DNA of 43,977 bases, from assembly GCA_022510845.1 (NCBI GenBank), contig JAFLSR010000003.1:55985-99961 (forward strand), given 5' to 3'. This DNA comes from Treponema sp. (GTDB taxonomy: Bacteria > Spirochaetota > Spirochaetia > Treponematales > Treponemataceae). The notes under the pieces are model-generated. The model saw nothing but the letters and a program-made list of their open reading frames with translations, was not told where the DNA came from and ran no database searches. The position numbers and the translations under genes are program-made. Within the stretch, counting starts at the first letter, position 1. Every line of letters starts with the position of its first letter. Below are positions 29,647 to 38,011 of the stretch, piece by piece.

Positions 29647-31764
29647 ATGAAAAAAATCGGCATAAAATTGGCGGACGGAACTTTCTTTCCAATTTTGGAA
29701 GAAGGTTCGCCGGGAAAAAAAGAAATCAATCTCACGACCGTGAAGGACAATCAGACGAAGGTAAAACTTGATTTGTATCGCTCGGAAAAATCTTCGATTG
29801 ATGAAGCCGAATATTTGGACACGTTGGAAATTTCCAAAATGAAAAAACATCCGAATGGCGAACCGAACATCGGGCTTGAAATTTCGCTCGATGAAAACAA
29901 TGAGCTTTCGGCAAAAATCGTGGACAAAGAAAGCGGCGCAGAATCGCAGTTTTCGATTTCATTGCTTTCAAAAACAAAAAACGAAAAAAATTCCGCCGCA
30001 GAAAATTCCGATGAAGGCGTTGCGCTCGCCGATTTGCCCGATTTGGATTTTGGCGCAGAGAATTCCGCCGAAAACGATACGACGCTCGACACTTTGTCGG
30101 ATTCCGACTTGTCCGCTTTGGAAAAGGGTGCGTCCGAAGAAAATGATGGCGCAACGGTTGAAGAAACTGCGGACACTGCGGCGGGCGGAGAAGAAAGTCT
30201 CGCGGACGACCTGCCTTCTTTGGACGAAATTGATTTGAGTTTGCCGGAGAGTTCCGAACAGGAAGACACGGTTGCGGATGAAACCTTGTCAGATTCCGAC
30301 TTGTCCGCTTTGGAAGGAAGTGCGTCCGAAGAAACCACATCAGTTGAAGAAACGGCGGAGACCGCGGCGGGCGGAGAGGAAAGCCTCGCGGATGACTTGC
30401 CTTCTTTGGATGAAATTGATTTGAGTTTGCCTGAAAGTTCCGAGCAGGAAGACACGGTTACGGACGAAACCTTGTCGGATTCCGACTTGTCCGCTTTGGA
30501 AGAAGGTGCGTCCGAAGAAAATGATGTCGCAGCGGTTGAAGAAACGGCGGACGGAGAGGAAAGTCTCGCGGAAGATTTGCCGTCTTTGGACGAAATCGAT
30601 TTGAGTTTGCCGGAGAGTTCCGAGCAAGAAGACGCGCTTACGGACGAAGCCTTGTCGGATTCTGACTTGTCCGCTTTGGAAGGGAGCGCGCCCGAAGAAA
30701 ATGATGTTGCGGAAACTGCGAACACTGTGGCGGATGGAGAGGAAAGTCTCGCGGATGACCTGCCTTCTTTGGATGAAATCGATTTGAGTTTGCCGGAGAG
30801 TTCCGAGCAGGAAGACGCGGTTTCGGACGAAACCTTGTCACTCGATGATGACATTTCATTGGAGGAAGCCACACCGATGGACTATGAAAATATTTCTGAC
30901 GAAACTTCGTCATTGGAAGAAGCCGATTTAGATTTGCCTGATTTGGACTTTGGTGCGGAAGATTCTGCCGAAAACGATACGACGCTCGACACTCCATCGG
31001 ATTCTGATTTGCCCGATTTGGATCTTCCTGACCTTTCGTTTGATGAGCCTGATTTTTCCGAGACGAAAAATGAAATTCAAGATGACTCTGCCGCAAATGA
31101 CAATTTGAATTTTTCGGATATGAATTTTGAAATGCCGAATTTTGATGACACGAATTTTTCTTCGTCGCAAGAAAAATCGTCGGCGGAAAATTCTTTCGAC
31201 TCGTTTTCGGACACCAGTCTTCCTCCGGCGGGCGCGCTTGATTTTTCGGATTTGTATGACGATGAAAAAACATACAACGAAGATTCGCAGGAAAAAAATC
31301 AAAAATTTCCTGTCATAGTTTGCGTTGTGTGCGCGATTATTTGCGTGCTCGCTTTGCTTGCGATTTTGTTTGTTGCGCCAAGTCGATTCAATTTGTCCGG
31401 CAAAAATCAAACGCAAGATTTGGCACAAGAGTTGACGAAAGATTTTTCAATCGAACAAGGCAATTCCGAATTGCCGCCATCGCCTCCCCCCGAGCCTGTT
31501 GCGCAAGTTGCGCCGCCTGCAAAGGAAGACGAAATTGTTGTTATTGAGGAAACAAAAAATGTTGTTCCGGATTTCCCCCCGCCGCAAGAAAAATCTGCGC
31601 CAAAGGAAATTGTCTACAAAGTAAAATGGGGCGATACGCTTTGGGATTTGTCGGCGGCATATTACAAAAATCCGTGGCTCTATCCAAAAATTGCTCGCTA
31701 CAACAACATCAAAAATCCTGACTACATAATCGCGGGAAGTACGATTCGGATTCCAGAAGAATGA
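29647..31764 (+). CDS. Membrane protein with Hsp70 substrate-binding-like domain, acidic repeats and LysM
   Basis: A 705-residue protein with an unusual order of parts. Residues 3-110 resemble the beta-sandwich substrate-binding domain of DnaK: VKDNQTKVKLDLYRSE, YLDTLEI, HPNGEPNIGLEISLDENNEL and AKIVDKESG follow the DnaK pattern DNQ...V, GEPQI...DIDANGIL...AKDK. Residues 115-550 are very acidic, with four tandem repeats of 60-63 residues (LADDLPSLDEIDLSLPESSEQED). A single membrane segment (about 555-577) follows, then a Pro-rich stretch, and a LysM domain at 656-705 (YKVKWGDTLWDLSAAYY). With no signal peptide the N-terminal 550 residues should be cytoplasmic and the LysM periplasmic, bound to peptidoglycan. 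The stop overlaps the next ATG by four bases. Confidence 0.82.
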   Translation: MKKIGIKLADGTFFPILEEGSPGKKEINLTTVKDNQTKVKLDLYRSEKSSIDEAEYLDTLEISKMKKHPNGEPNIGLEISLDENNELSAKIVDKESGAESQFSISLLSKTKNEKNSAAENSDEGVALADLPDLDFGAENSAENDTTLDTLSDSDLSALEKGASEENDGATVEETADTAAGGEESLADDLPSLDEIDLSLPESSEQEDTVADETLSDSDLSALEGSASEETTSVEETAETAAGGEESLADDLPSLDEIDLSLPESSEQEDTVTDETLSDSDLSALEEGASEENDVAAVEETADGEESLAEDLPSLDEIDLSLPESSEQEDALTDEALSDSDLSALEGSAPEENDVAETANTVADGEESLADDLPSLDEIDLSLPESSEQEDAVSDETLSLDDDISLEEATPMDYENISDETSSLEEADLDLPDLDFGAEDSAENDTTLDTPSDSDLPDLDLPDLSFDEPDFSETKNEIQDDSAANDNLNFSDMNFEMPNFDDTNFSSSQEKSSAENSFDSFSDTSLPPAGALDFSDLYDDEKTYNEDSQEKNQKFPVIVCVVCAIICVLALLAILFVAPSRFNLSGKNQTQDLAQELTKDFSIEQGNSELPPSPPPEPVAQVAPPAKEDEIVVIEETKNVVPDFPPPQEKSAPKEIVYKVKWGDTLWDLSAAYYKNPWLYPKIARYNNIKNPDYIIAGSTIRIPEE
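30088..30830 (+). repeat. Four tandem 180-189 bp coding repeats
   Basis: In-frame repeats within the LysM protein gene. The marker segment beginning CTCGCGGA occurs at about 30198, 30387, 30567 and 30747, giving unit lengths of 189, 180 and 180 bases. Copies differ at scattered bases and in short deletions of three or more codons, so the array has expanded and diverged. Recombination between copies would change the length of the acidic spacer. Confidence 0.9.
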
Positions 31765-33998
31765 TGAATGCGCAATTAAAAAAAATCGTTCTCGGCTTCG
31801 CAATTTTTTTCGCGGCATTTTCTTTTGGATGCAACGCTTCTTCAAAAAATTCTTTGAATGAATTTTACGGCGAAGATGCGCAATATTTTTTTGGATTGGA
31901 AGAACTTCGAAAAGGAAATGAAGAAAAAGCCAAAAAAAATTTTGAGCGGTGCATTCAAAGGGGAAGTTATTATTCTGCGCGACGAAGTTTTGAACAACTC
32001 GCGCTTCTTGGAAACATTCAAGAAAGGGTAAAAACTTGCCAAGAATTCCTAAAAAAATATGACGATGATTTTGCAAAACTTTTTGCTTGCCGCGAATTCA
32101 TTCAGCATAAAGAATTTTCGCTTGCCTTTTCTGCCACCGAAAATTTGAATTTTGAAACTGCGCCCAATGAACTTGTTCGGTTGCGGCTGGATTTGATGGA
32201 GCGGAAAAAAGATTCACGCTTGGAACAAACGATTTACGAGTGGTTTACAAAGCGGCGCGTTTCTGCCGACCACTATATTTTTTATCGAGAAAATGCGCGC
32301 GACGATTTGGAAAATTTCATCACGGGAGAAGGAAATCTCCAGGAATTGCACGACGACTTTTCGTTTGATGTGAATTTTGTTCAACAATTTCGCATCGCAA
32401 TTTACCGCGGAAACTACAACGCCGCCTTTGAAATGTTCGACCAAATTCGGGAAATGACGATTACGCGCCGAAGTGTTCCGCTGACATATCAACTTGTGGC
32501 GGACATGGGACGCGCCTGTTTGAACGGTAGCAAGGAAAATGTTGCGAACGCAGAATTTTTTTCGCGGCTTGCCCAAAATGAAAATTTTTCGGACAAGAAA
32601 ATAAAGTATTACGCGCTGCTTTATTCCGGCATCATTTATAACAAAAATGTCGCTTACTTGCAAAATACGCTTTCTCAATTTGAACGAGCCATTCAATTTG
32701 CCGAAACCGAAGAAGAATGCGACCAAGCGATTTGGTATTATTTGCAGTCGTGTCTGCGGGATTCTGTGGAAGAAGCGGTTTCTGGTTTGCGAAAATATTG
32801 TGCAGAATGGAACGAGCCTTCGTACTTTGACGATTTTTTCGATTCGCTTTCCGTGTTGCTTTTTTCGGGCGCGAAATGGAATTCATTTTCGGAAATTTTT
32901 TCGATAATAAAAAATTATGCAAGCCCCGCGATGGTTTCAAAATTCGCGTACCTCACCGCGCGTATAATGCAGGCGGGCTTTTTGAAAGGAGACAAAAAAG
33001 AAATCGAAGAAGCGTTTTGGGTGGCGGCGAATTGCGATGCAGGAACTTATGTTTATTACAAACTTTTGGCGGCAAAGCAACTCGAACTTTCCGGAAAGCA
33101 AATCGAAAAAATTTTTTTTGAATCCAAATCGAAACAGAAAGAAAAAAATTCCGCGCGAAAAAAAGGCCCGCAAGAAAATTCGGTTTTGCAAAACCAAGAT
33201 TTTTTGACTGACGAAAAGGCGATTTCCGCACGCAAACTTTTGCTTGGCTATGCCGAATTCGGTTTTGCGGAAAAAATCTACGAAGAATGGCAATTCTTCT
33301 TTGAGCAGGACAGGCGAATGATTGATTTGCCTACCGCTACAAAACTCGCCGAATTTTTGCGGAAACTTGATGACGGGCAAAGCGGATTTTATTCGAAAAG
33401 TTTGAGAATAATTTCAAGGCACGCGGGCGTTTCGCAAAAGAATTCCTTGGGAGACGGAAAAATTTCGCATGAAAATTTTTTGCTTCTTTATCCGCAGGAT
33501 TTTTCCAAAGAAGTGAATTCCGCTTGCGCCGAATTCGGAGTTGCCGACTATGTTATGTACGCGCTCATTCGAACAGAAAGTTTTTTTGAACCGCGCGTTC
33601 AAAGTCATGCTGGCGCGATAGGACTCACGCAACTTATGGAAGGAACTGCCGCCGAATGCGCCGCCAATCTGAATGTTCGTGAATACGATTTGCATGACCC
33701 TGCGATTAACGTCCGCTTCGGAACTTTTTATTTTTCCAAAATGAAATCGCGGTTGGAAGATTCCCAAATTCTCGCGCTGTTTGCTTACAATGCAGGATTG
33801 ACAAATGTGCGCCGTTGGATTCGCGGTTCAAAACTTCAGCTTGATGCGCGGGGAAAACTTTCGAGCGATTTGTTTTTGGAAACGCTTCCTTTTGCCGAAA
33901 CTCGCGACTATGGCCGCCTCGTGATTTCCGCCGCCGCAATGTACGCATGGCTTTACGATGGCATAAATCCATGCGATGTCGTCAGCGAGATGATGTGA
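31761..33998 (+). CDS. slt: Lytic transglycosylase lipoprotein (Slt70-like)
   Basis: Cleaves the glycan strands of peptidoglycan with formation of 1,6-anhydro ends. The N-terminus is a lipoprotein signal ending FSFGC. A large alpha-helical, TPR-like superhelix makes up residues 30 to about 580. The C-terminal SLT domain contains the catalytic Glu606 in ALIRTESFFEPRVQSHAGA, then GLTQLMEGTA, and LFAYNAGLTNVRRW. The long helical region and overall size match soluble Slt70 but with lipid anchoring. ATGA overlap with the LysM gene implies translational coupling, so the LysM protein and this enzyme probably act on the same septal or sidewall peptidoglycan. Confidence 0.92.
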   Translation: MMNAQLKKIVLGFAIFFAAFSFGCNASSKNSLNEFYGEDAQYFFGLEELRKGNEEKAKKNFERCIQRGSYYSARRSFEQLALLGNIQERVKTCQEFLKKYDDDFAKLFACREFIQHKEFSLAFSATENLNFETAPNELVRLRLDLMERKKDSRLEQTIYEWFTKRRVSADHYIFYRENARDDLENFITGEGNLQELHDDFSFDVNFVQQFRIAIYRGNYNAAFEMFDQIREMTITRRSVPLTYQLVADMGRACLNGSKENVANAEFFSRLAQNENFSDKKIKYYALLYSGIIYNKNVAYLQNTLSQFERAIQFAETEEECDQAIWYYLQSCLRDSVEEAVSGLRKYCAEWNEPSYFDDFFDSLSVLLFSGAKWNSFSEIFSIIKNYASPAMVSKFAYLTARIMQAGFLKGDKKEIEEAFWVAANCDAGTYVYYKLLAAKQLELSGKQIEKIFFESKSKQKEKNSARKKGPQENSVLQNQDFLTDEKAISARKLLLGYAEFGFAEKIYEEWQFFFEQDRRMIDLPTATKLAEFLRKLDDGQSGFYSKSLRIISRHAGVSQKNSLGDGKISHENFLLLYPQDFSKEVNSACAEFGVADYVMYALIRTESFFEPRVQSHAGAIGLTQLMEGTAAECAANLNVREYDLHDPAINVRFGTFYFSKMKSRLEDSQILALFAYNAGLTNVRRWIRGSKLQLDARGKLSSDLFLETLPFAETRDYGRLVISAAAMYAWLYDGINPCDVVSEMM

Positions 33999-34016
33999 TT
34001 TTTTTGACTGCGAATT

Positions 34017-34724
34017 TTATCTTCCGAAATTAAATGCGCCACCCACATAAAATCTGAAAGAATAATTTCTGATTTTATAATCCGCATCATAATTATTTTG
34101 ACCATTATTTTCATAACTTTCATAATGAACGTGTCCACCGTTCGTTGGAAAAATGCTGCCAAATCTAAATCCGATAACGGGACTAAAAGCGGCGTTCGGC
34201 AAAAATTCCAAATTGAAATCAAACGCCACGCCTAATCCGAAGCCATTGCCATCGTCCACAGAATAATCGTGAGAATAAGGGCCATAACTATAGTTTCCGT
34301 AATACCGCGCAATGAAGAATCCAACATTCACTCCGATTCCAGTTTGGATTTTCATCACATTATTGATTCGAAAACCAAAGGCGGGACCAAGCATCATATC
34401 CCAAGTAGATGCCTCCCTATTGATTAGGAGGAAGAGGTACGAAAGCAAATCTTCAATGTCCGCGACAAAACCAATTCCAAAATTTCCGTCGTGCAAATAC
34501 CAAATATTATAAGAGGTGAGTGCCAAATAAAAATTGGTGCTGCCGCATTTTTCTTTTATCCAATCAGACCCAGAGATTTGTGAATTCAATTTGAGATTTT
34601 GTCTCTGCATTTTTTCCAAACTTACGCCTGCTCGAATTTGCAAATTGCCCGCATATTCAGCGAATAAATTTTCTGCACAAAAAATTGCAACAAACAGAAT
34701 GAAAATTTTTCTTACCTTAAACAT
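34017..34724 (-). CDS. Outer-membrane beta-barrel-like protein
   Basis: A 235-residue exported protein with a signal peptide ending ENLFA. The mature sequence alternates hydrophobic and polar residues and is rich in Gly, Tyr and Phe (LGVAFDFNLEFLPNAAFSPVIGFRFGSIF, read as strands; FYVGGAFNFGR at the end). This fits a small eight- to ten-stranded outer membrane barrel as in treponemal and OmpW-like proteins. A Tyr/Gly/Asn-rich loop near residues 150-170 is probably surface exposed. It converges on the transglycosylase gene with an 18-base gap. Confidence 0.7.
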   Translation of the reverse strand: MFKVRKIFILFVAIFCAENLFAEYAGNLQIRAGVSLEKMQRQNLKLNSQISGSDWIKEKCGSTNFYLALTSYNIWYLHDGNFGIGFVADIEDLLSYLFLLINREASTWDMMLGPAFGFRINNVMKIQTGIGVNVGFFIARYYGNYSYGPYSHDYSVDDGNGFGLGVAFDFNLEFLPNAAFSPVIGFRFGSIFPTNGGHVHYESYENNGQNNYDADYKIRNYSFRFYVGGAFNFGR

Positions 34725-34864
34725 CGTGATTTACTCCTTGTTTGCTATTAGAGGTTATATATAACTTATAATATCTGTAAAATTGCTTAAAGTCAACCTT
34801 TTAAGTGGGTTATTGGTGAAAAAATCATAGATTTTACAGGGTGTTTTTGAGAAAAATTCTACTT

Positions 34865-34870
34865 TATACT
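34865..34870 (+). promoter_or_regulatory. -10 box of the second XRE gene, leaderless
   Basis: TATACT ends eight bases before the ATG at 34878; the predicted start point is 34877. No good -35 is seen at 17 bases. Confidence 0.4.
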
Positions 34871-34877
34871 TCTATAT

Positions 34878-35228
34878 ATGGACGCAAAAAAATTATTCGG
34901 CAAAAATCTCCGCAAATACAGAAAAAATTCTGGCTTTTCGCAGGAACAGTTGGCGGAAAAAGCCGGCGTGAGTGCAAAACATATCGGCTCGCTAGAAACT
35001 GGCTCGTCGTTTGTTTCTGCCGAACTTTTTGAAACTCTGTGTTCAATTTTAAAAGTGCGTGCTCAATTTTTTTTCGTTGAGGAAGATGAAATTCTTGTTG
35101 AACAATTTCCGCTAAATTTGATTGACGATGTTGTAAAAAAACATTTGGCGCGGACTGACAACTCCATTCGGAAGGAATTGAAGTTGAAAATTTTGGCATT
35201 TAGAAATTCACCGAATGCCACGAAATAA
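34878..35228 (+). CDS. XRE-family regulator upstream of the ape-like operon
   Basis: 116 residues. Residues 7-62 are a Cro/CI-type helix-turn-helix: FGKNLRKYRKNSGFSQEQLAEKAG, recognition region VSAKHIGSLETGSSFVSAELFE, then LKVRAQFFF. The C-terminal 45 residues are mixed helical. It lies 240 bases upstream of the ketosynthase operon in the same direction. The gap contains a 6-bp hairpin CCGCAA/TTGCGG and the operon promoter. A role in controlling the operon is plausible but unproven. Confidence 0.85.
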   Translation: MDAKKLFGKNLRKYRKNSGFSQEQLAEKAGVSAKHIGSLETGSSFVSAELFETLCSILKVRAQFFFVEEDEILVEQFPLNLIDDVVKKHLARTDNSIRKELKLKILAFRNSPNATK

Positions 35229-35422
35229 TGTAGTCGCGCGAAATTTTTGTAACACCAAAGTTCGCAATGTGGAATGAGAATTTGCGCAAAGGATTGGAGC
35301 GCCGCCGCAGGCGTTCTGGAGTAAAACGGAAGAATGAAGCGAAAGCGAAAGCGCGAAAAGCCTGTTTTTTGGTAGCAAGCCGCAAGGCTTTGCGGACAAA
35401 AATGCGCCCGAAAGAACACTAC

Positions 35423-35451
35423 TAGACTATATTTTGAATTTCGATTATAGT
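35423..35451 (+). promoter_or_regulatory. Promoter of the ape-like operon
   Basis: TAGACT (35423-35428), a 17-base spacer and TATAGT (35446-35451). The start near 35458 leaves an 11-base leader that still contains AGGG before the GTG start. Confidence 0.55.
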
Positions 35452-35468
35452 TTTCAAAGGGATTTTTC

Positions 35469-36731
35469 GTGAAGCAAAAATTGTACTTGTCAAATCCTGG
35501 GATTGCCGCGGCAGCCGGTTGCGATGCGCGAACTTTTTGGAACGCGCTTGTTGACGGAGACAATTCCGGTTTGATAGAAGTGAAAACTTTTTCAGGCGAG
35601 AACTTTTTCGCTGGAAAAATAAATGATTCCAAACTTTCTCCGACGAGCGCGAAATATGATATGCGAATCATCCAAATTGAAGATTTGGCATTGAAACAAA
35701 TTGCGCCTTATGTCGAACGCGCGAAAGAAAAATACGGCGCGGCGCGGATTGCCGTTTGCGTAGGCTCGTGCGACAATGGCTCGGAATTTTCTTTGGCAGG
35801 GCATCGCGAATTTTTTGCGGCAAAAAAATTTCCCGAAAATTATTCTTTGGAAATGCAGAGCGCGGATTATCCTGCGACATTCGCAAAAGAAAAATTCGGT
35901 TTGAAAGCGGGCGCGTTTGTTTTTGCAACGGCGTGTTCTTCCAGCGGCAGCGCGATTGCAAAGGGCGCGGAATTGATTCGCGCGGGAATTGTGGACGCGG
36001 CGATTGTCGGCGGCGTGGATGTCGCTTCGGATACGGCTTTGCTCGGATTCAATTCGCTTGAATCCATTTCGGCTCAAAAAACAAATCCGTTCAGCAAAAA
36101 TCGGGATGGAATAACTTTGGGAGAAGGCGCGGCGTTTTTTGTTTTGGCGAAGGATTTTTGCGTCGTGAAAGATTCGGATGAAGGCGAAAAAAATTGCATC
36201 GAACTTTTGGGCGTGGGCGAAAGTTGCGATGCGCATCACATGACTTCGCCTTTGGCAGATGGAAGCGGCGCGCTTTGTGCGATGAAGTCCGCGCTTTCCG
36301 ACGCTGCTCTCCAAAGCGAAAATATCGATTACGTCAACTTGCACGGAACGGGAACAAAATTGAATGACGCGATGGAATCGCTTGCGATGAACGAATGTTT
36401 TGGCGAAGCGATTTGCGACGGAAAGAAAATTTTCGCAAGTTCCACAAAGCCGATTACGGGGCACACGCTCGGCGCGTCGAGTGCGCTGGAATTGGCGGCG
36501 TGTTTTTTGACAATCAAAAATAATTGCGGAAAAAAATTCGAACAAATGAAATTGCCGCTTCATGTGTATGACGGCGAACGCGATGAAAAAATTCCGCGAA
36601 TAAATTTGGTTGGCTGCGAAACTAAATTCTCGCGACCAATAAATGTTTGTATGTCGAATTCATTCGGATTTGGCGGATGCAACGTGAGTTTGATAATCGG
36701 AAAAAGTCGTGACGGCTGTGTTCAGGAGTAA
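35469..36731 (+). CDS. apeO: Beta-ketoacyl-ACP synthase (ApeO-like)
   Basis: A condensing enzyme of the FabB/FabF fold with the full Cys-His-His triad: Cys156 in ATACSSSG, His292 in NLHGTGT and His332 in KPITGHTLGA. It starts with GTG; AAAGGGA is nine bases upstream. It is the first gene of an operon whose order (ketosynthase, dehydratase, ketoreductase, ketosynthase) is that of apeO-apeP-apeQ-apeR of aryl polyene clusters. In those systems this ketosynthase works with ApeR in extending the conjugated polyene chain. Sequence alone cannot say whether it is an elongating or chain-length subunit. The next ATG follows its stop after 5 bases. Confidence 0.82.
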   Translation: MKQKLYLSNPGIAAAAGCDARTFWNALVDGDNSGLIEVKTFSGENFFAGKINDSKLSPTSAKYDMRIIQIEDLALKQIAPYVERAKEKYGAARIAVCVGSCDNGSEFSLAGHREFFAAKKFPENYSLEMQSADYPATFAKEKFGLKAGAFVFATACSSSGSAIAKGAELIRAGIVDAAIVGGVDVASDTALLGFNSLESISAQKTNPFSKNRDGITLGEGAAFFVLAKDFCVVKDSDEGEKNCIELLGVGESCDAHHMTSPLADGSGALCAMKSALSDAALQSENIDYVNLHGTGTKLNDAMESLAMNECFGEAICDGKKIFASSTKPITGHTLGASSALELAACFLTIKNNCGKKFEQMKLPLHVYDGERDEKIPRINLVGCETKFSRPINVCMSNSFGFGGCNVSLIIGKSRDGCVQE

Positions 36732-36736
36732 AGTTG

Positions 36737-37228
36737 ATGACCAAAAAATTCGAGTTGTCGCAAAATGTTCCCCGCGAAAAATTGATTGAACTTGTGCCGC
36801 ACAAAAGCAAAATGTTTTTGCTCGACCACATTGTTCATCATGATACTGTGGCGCGGACTTTGGAAACTGTTTCGCTGATTACGGAAGAGAATATTTTTTA
36901 TGACGAGGAAATCGGCGGCGTGCCTTCTTACGTTGCGTTCGAACTGATTGCGCAAAGCATTTCGGCATTGAGCGGAGTTACGGGCTATGAAATTGGCTGC
37001 AAGCCGAAGCCCGGATTTTTGTTGAGCCTGATAAATTATTCGGCGAGCGTTCCTTTTTTCAAGGCGGGAACTTCGATTTGTGTTAAGATAAAAAAAGTCG
37101 ATGAAATGGAAAACATTTTGACATATTACGGAGAGGCTTTTTCCAGCGAAAATTCCGAAACGCCGGCTGTTTCCACAACGGTAACCGTAATGGAAACTGA
37201 CGATTTGAATATTTTGCGGACGAAATGA
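36737..37228 (+). CDS. apeP: ApeP-like 3-hydroxyacyl-ACP dehydratase (hotdog fold)
   Basis: 163 residues of the FabZ-related ApeP family that removes water from the 3-hydroxyacyl chain during polyene synthesis. ELVPHKSKMFLLDHIVHHD places His22 at the active site, and PSYVAFELIAQSISALSG places Glu69 on the central helix as the second catalytic residue. GFLLSLINYSASVPFFKAGT is the characteristic following strand of this family. AGGAG lies nine bases before the ATG. It sits between a ketosynthase and a ketoreductase as in aryl polyene operons. Confidence 0.82.
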   Translation: MTKKFELSQNVPREKLIELVPHKSKMFLLDHIVHHDTVARTLETVSLITEENIFYDEEIGGVPSYVAFELIAQSISALSGVTGYEIGCKPKPGFLLSLINYSASVPFFKAGTSICVKIKKVDEMENILTYYGEAFSSENSETPAVSTTVTVMETDDLNILRTK

Positions 37229-37273
37229 ATTTCTAAAAGTACTTTTGGAAGAAAGAGGAAAATGGAGGAAAGT

Positions 37274-38011
37274 ATGGGCGAAGAAAATTTACGGGAAAGA
37301 GTTTTGGTAACAGGCGCTTCGGGCGGAATCGGACGGGCAATCGCATTGGCGGCCGCGAAAGAAGGCTATTTTGTGGTGGCGCATTACAATCGAGGCGCGG
37401 AAAAAGCGCAGGCACTTTTGGACGAAATCAAATCAAACGGCGGAGAAGGCGAACTGCTTCAATTCAACATTGCTGACCGCGCGGATTGCGAAAAAAAATT
37501 GGGCGAATACATCGAAGCGAACGGCGCGTTTTGGGGCGTTGTTCAGAATGCGGGAATTTGTCGGGACGCGGCTTTTCCGGGAATGAGCGCGGAAAGTTGG
37601 GATGAAGTGATTCACACAAACCTCGATGGATTTTACAATGTGATTCAGCCTTGCGTGATGCCGATGTGCCGCCAGAAAAAAGGCCGAATCATCACGATTG
37701 CGTCTGTGAGCGGCGTGATGGGAAATCGCGGGCAGGTGAATTACAGCGCGTCCAAGGCGGGAATAATCGGCGCGACGAAGGCGCTTGCCGTTGAACTTGC
37801 CAAACGGAAAATTACCGTGAATTGCATCGCCCCGGGAATAATCGAAACCGAAATGATTAAGGACGCTCCGCTCGATATGATTCTGCCGACAATTCCGATG
37901 AACCGCGCTGGCACACCGGAAGAAGTGGCGGCTGCGGCGATTTTTCTTTTGTCGAAGGGCGCGAGTTACATTACTCGGCAAGTCATCAATGTAAACGGAG
38001 GAATCATCTAA
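37274..38011 (+). CDS. apeQ: 3-oxoacyl-ACP reductase (FabG/ApeQ-like SDR)
   Basis: NADPH-dependent short-chain dehydrogenase. Visible are the cofactor loop VTGASGGIGRAIALAA, the NAG motif in VVQNAGICRDAAFPGM, the catalytic Ser and Tyr-x-x-x-Lys in VSGVMGNRGQVNYSASKAG, and the C-terminal YITRQVINVNGG. HYNRGAEKA, VIHTNLDGFYNVIQP and IIGATKALAVELA are close to ApeQ proteins. Two in-frame ATGs exist. The second (37274) has GGAGG five bases upstream; the first (37262) is too close to its possible site. The stop codon and the next ATG are adjacent. Confidence 0.88.
   Translation: MGEENLRERVLVTGASGGIGRAIALAAAKEGYFVVAHYNRGAEKAQALLDEIKSNGGEGELLQFNIADRADCEKKLGEYIEANGAFWGVVQNAGICRDAAFPGMSAESWDEVIHTNLDGFYNVIQPCVMPMCRQKKGRIITIASVSGVMGNRGQVNYSASKAGIIGATKALAVELAKRKITVNCIAPGIIETEMIKDAPLDMILPTIPMNRAGTPEEVAAAAIFLLSKGASYITRQVINVNGGII

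Noticed and set aside
29751..30872. 373-codon Ser-rich open frame opposite the acidic repeats
   Set aside because: It is the complement of Asp/Glu/Ser repeat codons; its repeats merely mirror those of the real gene.
35592..36563. 323-codon open frame opposite the first ketosynthase
   Set aside because: Antisense to an intact ketosynthase with a full catalytic triad; the antisense product is basic and resembles nothing.
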